Of a DNA stretch of 38,369 bases, positions 34,668 to 38,369 are shown one piece after another (the stretch's first letter is position 1; each line of letters starts with the position of its first letter). Origin of the DNA: Lachnospiraceae bacterium (lineage in GTDB: Bacteria; Bacillota; Clostridia; Lachnospirales; Lachnospiraceae). A program made the translations under genes and the position numbers. The notes under the pieces are model-generated. The model made no database searches and was not told where the DNA came from. It worked only from the letters and a program-made list of their open reading frames with translations. Location: positions 1 to 38,369 of the forward strand of contig JAKSSE010000009.1 of assembly GCA_024403255.1 (NCBI GenBank), read 5' to 3'.

Positions 34668-34823
34668 GTGACATATTTTATCGTAGCCCCTGAATGTCTT
34701 GGGCTATTATGGAATAAAATAAATATGTCTTATGATATTTATTATCCAGCAGGAGTAATTCTGGGTATAATAACGGCTATATTTTTTTGCTTAATATTTA
34801 TGCGAAAAAGGAACAAATATTAA
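34668..34823 (+). CDS. Possible 51-residue membrane peptide, in frame after peptide B stop
   Basis: After the TAG of peptide B (34620-34622) the same frame stays open for 66 codons to a TAA at 34821-34823. A GTG at 34668 gives MTYFIVAPECLGLLWNKINM, then SYDIYYPAGVILGIITAIFF, then CLIFMRKRNKY. An ATG at 34725 gives the last 32 residues. One strong helix with a basic tail is seen. Ribosome binding sites are weak for both starts. It could be an immunity or accessory membrane peptide, the remains of a longer gene, or chance. It sits 15 bases before the transporter. Confidence 0.35.
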   Translation: MTYFIVAPECLGLLWNKINMSYDIYYPAGVILGIITAIFFCLIFMRKRNKY

Positions 34824-34838
34824 CTTAGAGGTTTAAAA

Positions 34839-36575
34839 TTGGAAAAGATAAAAGTTTCTGAAAAGAAATTATCCGCTAGAGAAATACTTAGGATTGGTTG
34901 GAAACTGGCGAAGGTTTATTGGCAGTCAGAGGAGAAAGTTTCTGCTTGGCTTTTGCTAATAGCCATTATTGGTATGAACCTTTCTATGGTGTACTTATCC
35001 GTGCAGATAACACATTGGTATAACGATTTTTATACCCTGATGCAGGATGGATTATACGATAGTTTTTATAGGGTTATAGGCAAGTTCGCTATTATGGCGT
35101 TTGCGTATATTATAATAGCTGTTTATGTGTTCTATCTGCGCCAATTACTGACTATTAAATGGCGTACCTGGATGACAGACAAATATCTTGATAGATGGAT
35201 GAACAATCAGGTTTATTATCGTATGAAGGTACTTGATTCAGATCTTGATAACCCTGATCAGCGTATAGCAACAGATATTGGTAACTTTATTTCATATGTA
35301 ATGACTATTGGTATAGATTTAATCAATCAGCTTGTTACATTAATTGCTTTTATCTCTGTTTTGTGGAATTTATCAGGTGTATTGGATTTTTCTTTATTTG
35401 GAAAAGCTATGCATATACCTGGCTATATGGTTTATGCTTCTTTATTCTATTCTATTTTAGGAACCATTCTTGTTACTGTAGTTGGAAAGAAGCTTGTTCG
35501 CTTAAATTTCATTCAGGAAAAAGTTGAAGCAGATTTCCGTTTTAGCATGATTCGTGTAAGAGAAAATGCTGAAAGTATTGCGTTTTATAATGGTGAAAAG
35601 CCAGAGATAAAAAACTTCAAGGATGCTTTTTCTTTTGTAATAAATAACTATCGTGCATTGATGAGACAGTACTTGGGGCTTAATTACTATATGAATGGTT
35701 ACGGACAGTTAGCTATCATTTTCCCTATGATAATGGCTGCGCCACAACTATTTGCTGGTGCAATGGCTCTTGGCGGATTTATGGAAGTAACATCAGCGTT
35801 TGGTAATGTGCAGGATGCATTATCATATATTGTTACAAATTTTGATTCTATATCCGATTTGATTGCTACTGTGCAGCGTCTTGGTGGTTTTATAGACCAT
35901 ATAGAAGAAGTAGAGGGATTGCCTCAGAAATTTAATGAAGTACCTTCAAACAATGAAGAGGTTACATTTAAAAATATCAATGTAGTTCTTCCTGGTGACA
36001 GAGTTATTCTTCCTGATTTTAACTTTAACCTCAAAAAAGGAGAGTCCCTTTTAATTGCAGGAGAAAGTGGATGTGGAAAAAGTACACTTCTTAGACTTTT
36101 AGCTGGAATCTGGCCATATGGTGAAGGTGAAATGCAAAAGCCAGAAGAGTGGAAAACACTTTTCTTGCCACAAAGACCATACCTTCCACTTGGAACCTTG
36201 ATTAGCGCTATATACTACCCACAGGAAGTTCCTGAAGAGATTTCACCTGAAATCATCGAGATGATGGAGCGAGTAGGAATAGATGGTCTTAAGGATAGAC
36301 TTAATGATGTAGATGATTGGAGTAGAATCTTATCGTTAGGAGAACAGCAAAGACTTCAGTTTTTGCGAATTTTCCTTATGAAACCAGACATTATCTTCCT
36401 TGATGAATCAACTTCTTCTTTGGATGAAGAAAATGAAGAAAATGCATACCGTTATTTAAAAGAACGCCTTGGAGATGCAGTGATCATCAGTGTAGGTCAC
36501 CGTAAGAGACTTGTTGAGTTTCATGATAGAAAGATTACACTTAAAAAGGGCGGAATTGTTGAGATAAATAAGTAA
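34839..36575 (+). CDS. SbmA/BacA/ABCD-type ABC transporter (fused membrane and ATPase domains)
   Basis: 578 residues. The N-terminal membrane domain (about 35-330) has the SbmA/BacA/YddA-like motif ITHWYNDFYTLMQ (about 57-69). The ATPase domain has Walker A GESGCGKST (408-416), the unusual signature LSLGEQQR (about 497-504) typical of the ABCD/YddA branch, Walker B IIFLDESTSSLD and the switch His in SVGHRKR. There is no C39 leader-peptidase domain. The start is TTG at 34839 with TAGAGGT upstream. It directly follows two double-glycine peptides, so peptide export is the likely job. Family members also move cobalamin, fatty acyl compounds or antimicrobial peptides, so the direction is not certain. 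Confidence 0.88.
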   Translation: MEKIKVSEKKLSAREILRIGWKLAKVYWQSEEKVSAWLLLIAIIGMNLSMVYLSVQITHWYNDFYTLMQDGLYDSFYRVIGKFAIMAFAYIIIAVYVFYLRQLLTIKWRTWMTDKYLDRWMNNQVYYRMKVLDSDLDNPDQRIATDIGNFISYVMTIGIDLINQLVTLIAFISVLWNLSGVLDFSLFGKAMHIPGYMVYASLFYSILGTILVTVVGKKLVRLNFIQEKVEADFRFSMIRVRENAESIAFYNGEKPEIKNFKDAFSFVINNYRALMRQYLGLNYYMNGYGQLAIIFPMIMAAPQLFAGAMALGGFMEVTSAFGNVQDALSYIVTNFDSISDLIATVQRLGGFIDHIEEVEGLPQKFNEVPSNNEEVTFKNINVVLPGDRVILPDFNFNLKKGESLLIAGESGCGKSTLLRLLAGIWPYGEGEMQKPEEWKTLFLPQRPYLPLGTLISAIYYPQEVPEEISPEIIEMMERVGIDGLKDRLNDVDDWSRILSLGEQQRLQFLRIFLMKPDIIFLDESTSSLDEENEENAYRYLKERLGDAVIISVGHRKRLVEFHDRKITLKKGGIVEINK

Positions 36576-36586
36576 ATCTTAAAATT

Positions 36587-36639
36587 GATACTTTGGGGCC
36601 GGTTCTTTTGTCTTAAGTATCGGTGCAAAATTAAGTATC
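36587..36639 (+). repeat. REP-like sequence 2 with flanking inverted and direct repeats
   Basis: CTTTGGGGCCGGTTC (36591-36605) and TTTTGTCTTAAG resemble the element at 33977. GATACTT (36587-36593) and AAGTATC (36615-36621) can pair as a hairpin, and TTAAGTATC is repeated at 36613-36621 and 36631-36639. It lies between the transporter and the amidohydrolase gene. No transposase is nearby. Confidence 0.5.
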
Positions 36640-36660
36640 TATAAATAAGGAGATGGAAAA

Positions 36661-38369
36661 TTGAAAATCAAACCGCTAAGAACTGTATTAACAACAATTC
36701 TGATTATCCCAACGTTGATACTAACGGCATGTGGGTCGCAAGAGAATCTAGCTGTTAGTAGTTCAAATGAAAAAATTATTCTTGGAAATATTATTACTAT
36801 GGATGATAGTATGCCAAAAGCAGAAGCTGTTGCGATTCGAGATGGTTATATTGTTTCTGTGGGAACTGAAGCGGAAGTGCGTAGCACAGTATCTGAATCT
36901 GCCACCGTTTTAAATTATAAGGGCAAGTCAGTTTATCCGGGCTTTATGGAGCCTCATGCTCATGGAATGTTAGCAGGACAGCGTGCTATCGGACAGGTGG
37001 ACCTGTTCCAGGTAGGCGCAACAGATTATAAAAAATATGAGAAGGTGATTAAAAAGTTTATTAAAGATAATCCAGATGCTGAAGTCTATGTAGCTGCAGG
37101 CTGGATAGAAGACGGCACACCTATTGATCATACATATCTAGATAATATCATTATGGACAAGCCGCTTATAATGAACACCGACGGTGGACATTCCTCTTTA
37201 CTAAACACAAAGGCAATGGAAGTGTTTGGTTTTGATGATGAAGCAGTAAAAGAGTATGGAACAGATCGTATTCATGTAGACGAGAATGGTCATCCAAATG
37301 GATATGTATGTGAAGAACCAGCCATAGATCTTCTCAAGAAATTACCGGCTTCACTTTCAGATATAAAAGAATATCTTTTAGAGTGGCAGAATATAGCGTT
37401 AAGTGAGGGCATAACTACAGTAGGTGATGCTGGGGTAGACATCTTATCTGAATTGGCAATACAAGCATATAAGGAACTTCAAGATGAAGGTAAGCTGCAG
37501 ATTAGAACATATGGCTATCTGTTGGCAGAAGATAATCTGCCTGATCCAGCTGGGAAAGTACAAGAGGCGGTAAAACTATCAAAAGAACTAAACGGGGAAT
37601 ACTTTAAGATAATCGGATTTAAGGTTTTCCTTGATGGCGTAACCGAAGCTCATACATCATGGGTTTTGGATGATTACAGTGACACTCCTGGATACAAGGG
37701 TGTACAGCGTTTTAATGACAAGGAAAAAATGGTCGATCTCCTTGTTGAATCTCAGAAAAATGGATTATCTCTGCAGGTACATTCTATTGGAGATGGGGCA
37801 AGCAGATTTATGCTTGATTGTATTGAGGAATCTCAAAAAATTACAGGCGATAACGATCAGAGAAATATCTTGTCACACCTTGAACTAGTATCATCAGAAG
37901 ATATACAAAAAATGGCAGATACAAATTCTATTGCTGCGGTTGCACCTCTTTGGACTCCTGCCTTTCCTTCGGAAACATATATAAGTGACTATATTGGAAA
38001 AGATAGGTATGATAATACATATCCAATAAAATCCTTTTTTGAAAAAGGTGCTAAGGTCGTATTCCATTCAGACTACCCAATTTCTCCAGATATAGATATT
38101 CCGTTAGCCTCATTTGTTGCGCAAAACAGATGGACTACAGAAAATAACCTTGGTAGGGAGACAACACGTAATGAAAAAGAAGCTATAGACCGTAAGCAGA
38201 GTCTTGAAGCTGTTACAACCAATGTTGCATATGCACTACATGAAGAGAACAGAATGGGAAGTATTACCCCAGGTAAACTTGCTAACTTTACTGTTTTAGA
38301 TAAAGATTTCCTTGAATGTACAGCTATTGATGTATCCAAGGCAAAGGTACTGGCTACTATTATTGATGG
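36661..38369 (+). CDS. Lipoprotein amidohydrolase (YtcJ-like, amidohydrolase 3), 3'-truncated by window edge
   Basis: At least 569 codons from a TTG at 36661, with AGGAGATGG upstream; the frame is still open at the last base. MKIKPLRTVLTTILIIPTLI is followed by the lipobox LTAC with Cys24, so the enzyme is anchored outside the cell. The metal-dependent amidohydrolase core follows: KSVYPGFMEPHAHG (HxH pair), DGGHSS, KVFLDGVTEAHTS, LQVHSIGDGA, NILSHLE and KVVFHSDYP (metal Asp). RMGSITPGKLANFTVLDKD is the typical C-terminal beta part. YtcJ-like enzymes hydrolyse amide or related bonds; the substrate is unknown. It lies after the peptide transporter, but separated from it by a repeat, so a link is speculative. 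Confidence 0.88.
   Translation, partial: MKIKPLRTVLTTILIIPTLILTACGSQENLAVSSSNEKIILGNIITMDDSMPKAEAVAIRDGYIVSVGTEAEVRSTVSESATVLNYKGKSVYPGFMEPHAHGMLAGQRAIGQVDLFQVGATDYKKYEKVIKKFIKDNPDAEVYVAAGWIEDGTPIDHTYLDNIIMDKPLIMNTDGGHSSLLNTKAMEVFGFDDEAVKEYGTDRIHVDENGHPNGYVCEEPAIDLLKKLPASLSDIKEYLLEWQNIALSEGITTVGDAGVDILSELAIQAYKELQDEGKLQIRTYGYLLAEDNLPDPAGKVQEAVKLSKELNGEYFKIIGFKVFLDGVTEAHTSWVLDDYSDTPGYKGVQRFNDKEKMVDLLVESQKNGLSLQVHSIGDGASRFMLDCIEESQKITGDNDQRNILSHLELVSSEDIQKMADTNSIAAVAPLWTPAFPSETYISDYIGKDRYDNTYPIKSFFEKGAKVVFHSDYPISPDIDIPLASFVAQNRWTTENNLGRETTRNEKEAIDRKQSLEAVTTNVAYALHEENRMGSITPGKLANFTVLDKDFLECTAIDVSKAKVLATIID

Overview
The window looks like a chromosome segment from a low-GC Gram-positive anaerobe, most likely a Lachnospiraceae member of the Butyrivibrio/Pseudobutyrivibrio type. 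This rests on the AT-rich codon use, strong AGGAGG-type ribosome binding sites, frequent TTG starts, a Gram-positive type SOS box in front of recA, the many small lipoproteins and the large lipoprotein-type sugar-binding protein. The organism assignment is an inference from style and protein resemblance, without a search. No rRNA, tRNA, CRISPR array, prophage or intact insertion sequence is visible, and no gene-free stretch exceeds 300 bases.

Layout. 1-5.7 kb: the 3' part of a FIST/PAS/GGDEF signalling gene, then a tight + strand run of lipoprotein, bacterial-PH-domain protein, apt and an NCS2 purine permease. 5.7-7.5 kb: a hybrid histidine kinase, convergent with a DUF1846 gene on the - strand across a shared terminator. 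9.2-12.4 kb: a 48-residue membrane protein, alaS and rpsU. 12.4-21.2 kb: a six-gene run of a very large solute-binding lipoprotein, two sugar-type ABC permeases, an HlyD-like adaptor, a reduced FtsX/MacB-like protein and a DUF2339 membrane protein, with no ATPase. 21.2-27.2 kb: a complete polar amino-acid ABC importer, then an EamA transporter, deoB and prfC. 27.2-28.2 kb: a long-stem RNA structure and an OGG1-like DNA glycosylase (- strand). 28.3-30.9 kb: a small membrane protein, thioredoxin, SOS-controlled recA with overlapping recX, and an unknown 68-residue protein. 31-34 kb: a P1-family peptidase, a lipoprotein and a membrane protein with two RCK_C domains.

34-36.6 kb is the most unusual segment. 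Two small Cys-free peptides with double-glycine leaders are followed by a short open frame and an SbmA/BacA/ABCD-type ABC exporter without a C39 peptidase domain. REP-like sequences related to each other lie on both sides (33977-34003 and 36591-36617). This looks like an undescribed small-peptide export cassette. The window ends inside a lipoprotein amidohydrolase gene.

Several genes fit together. apt and the purine permease form an uptake and salvage pair, recA and recX are a recombinase with its modulator, and the three polar amino-acid ABC genes form one importer. Short hairpins sit directly in front of both solute-binding-protein genes. One of them follows a near-consensus promoter, which suggests leader-level control.
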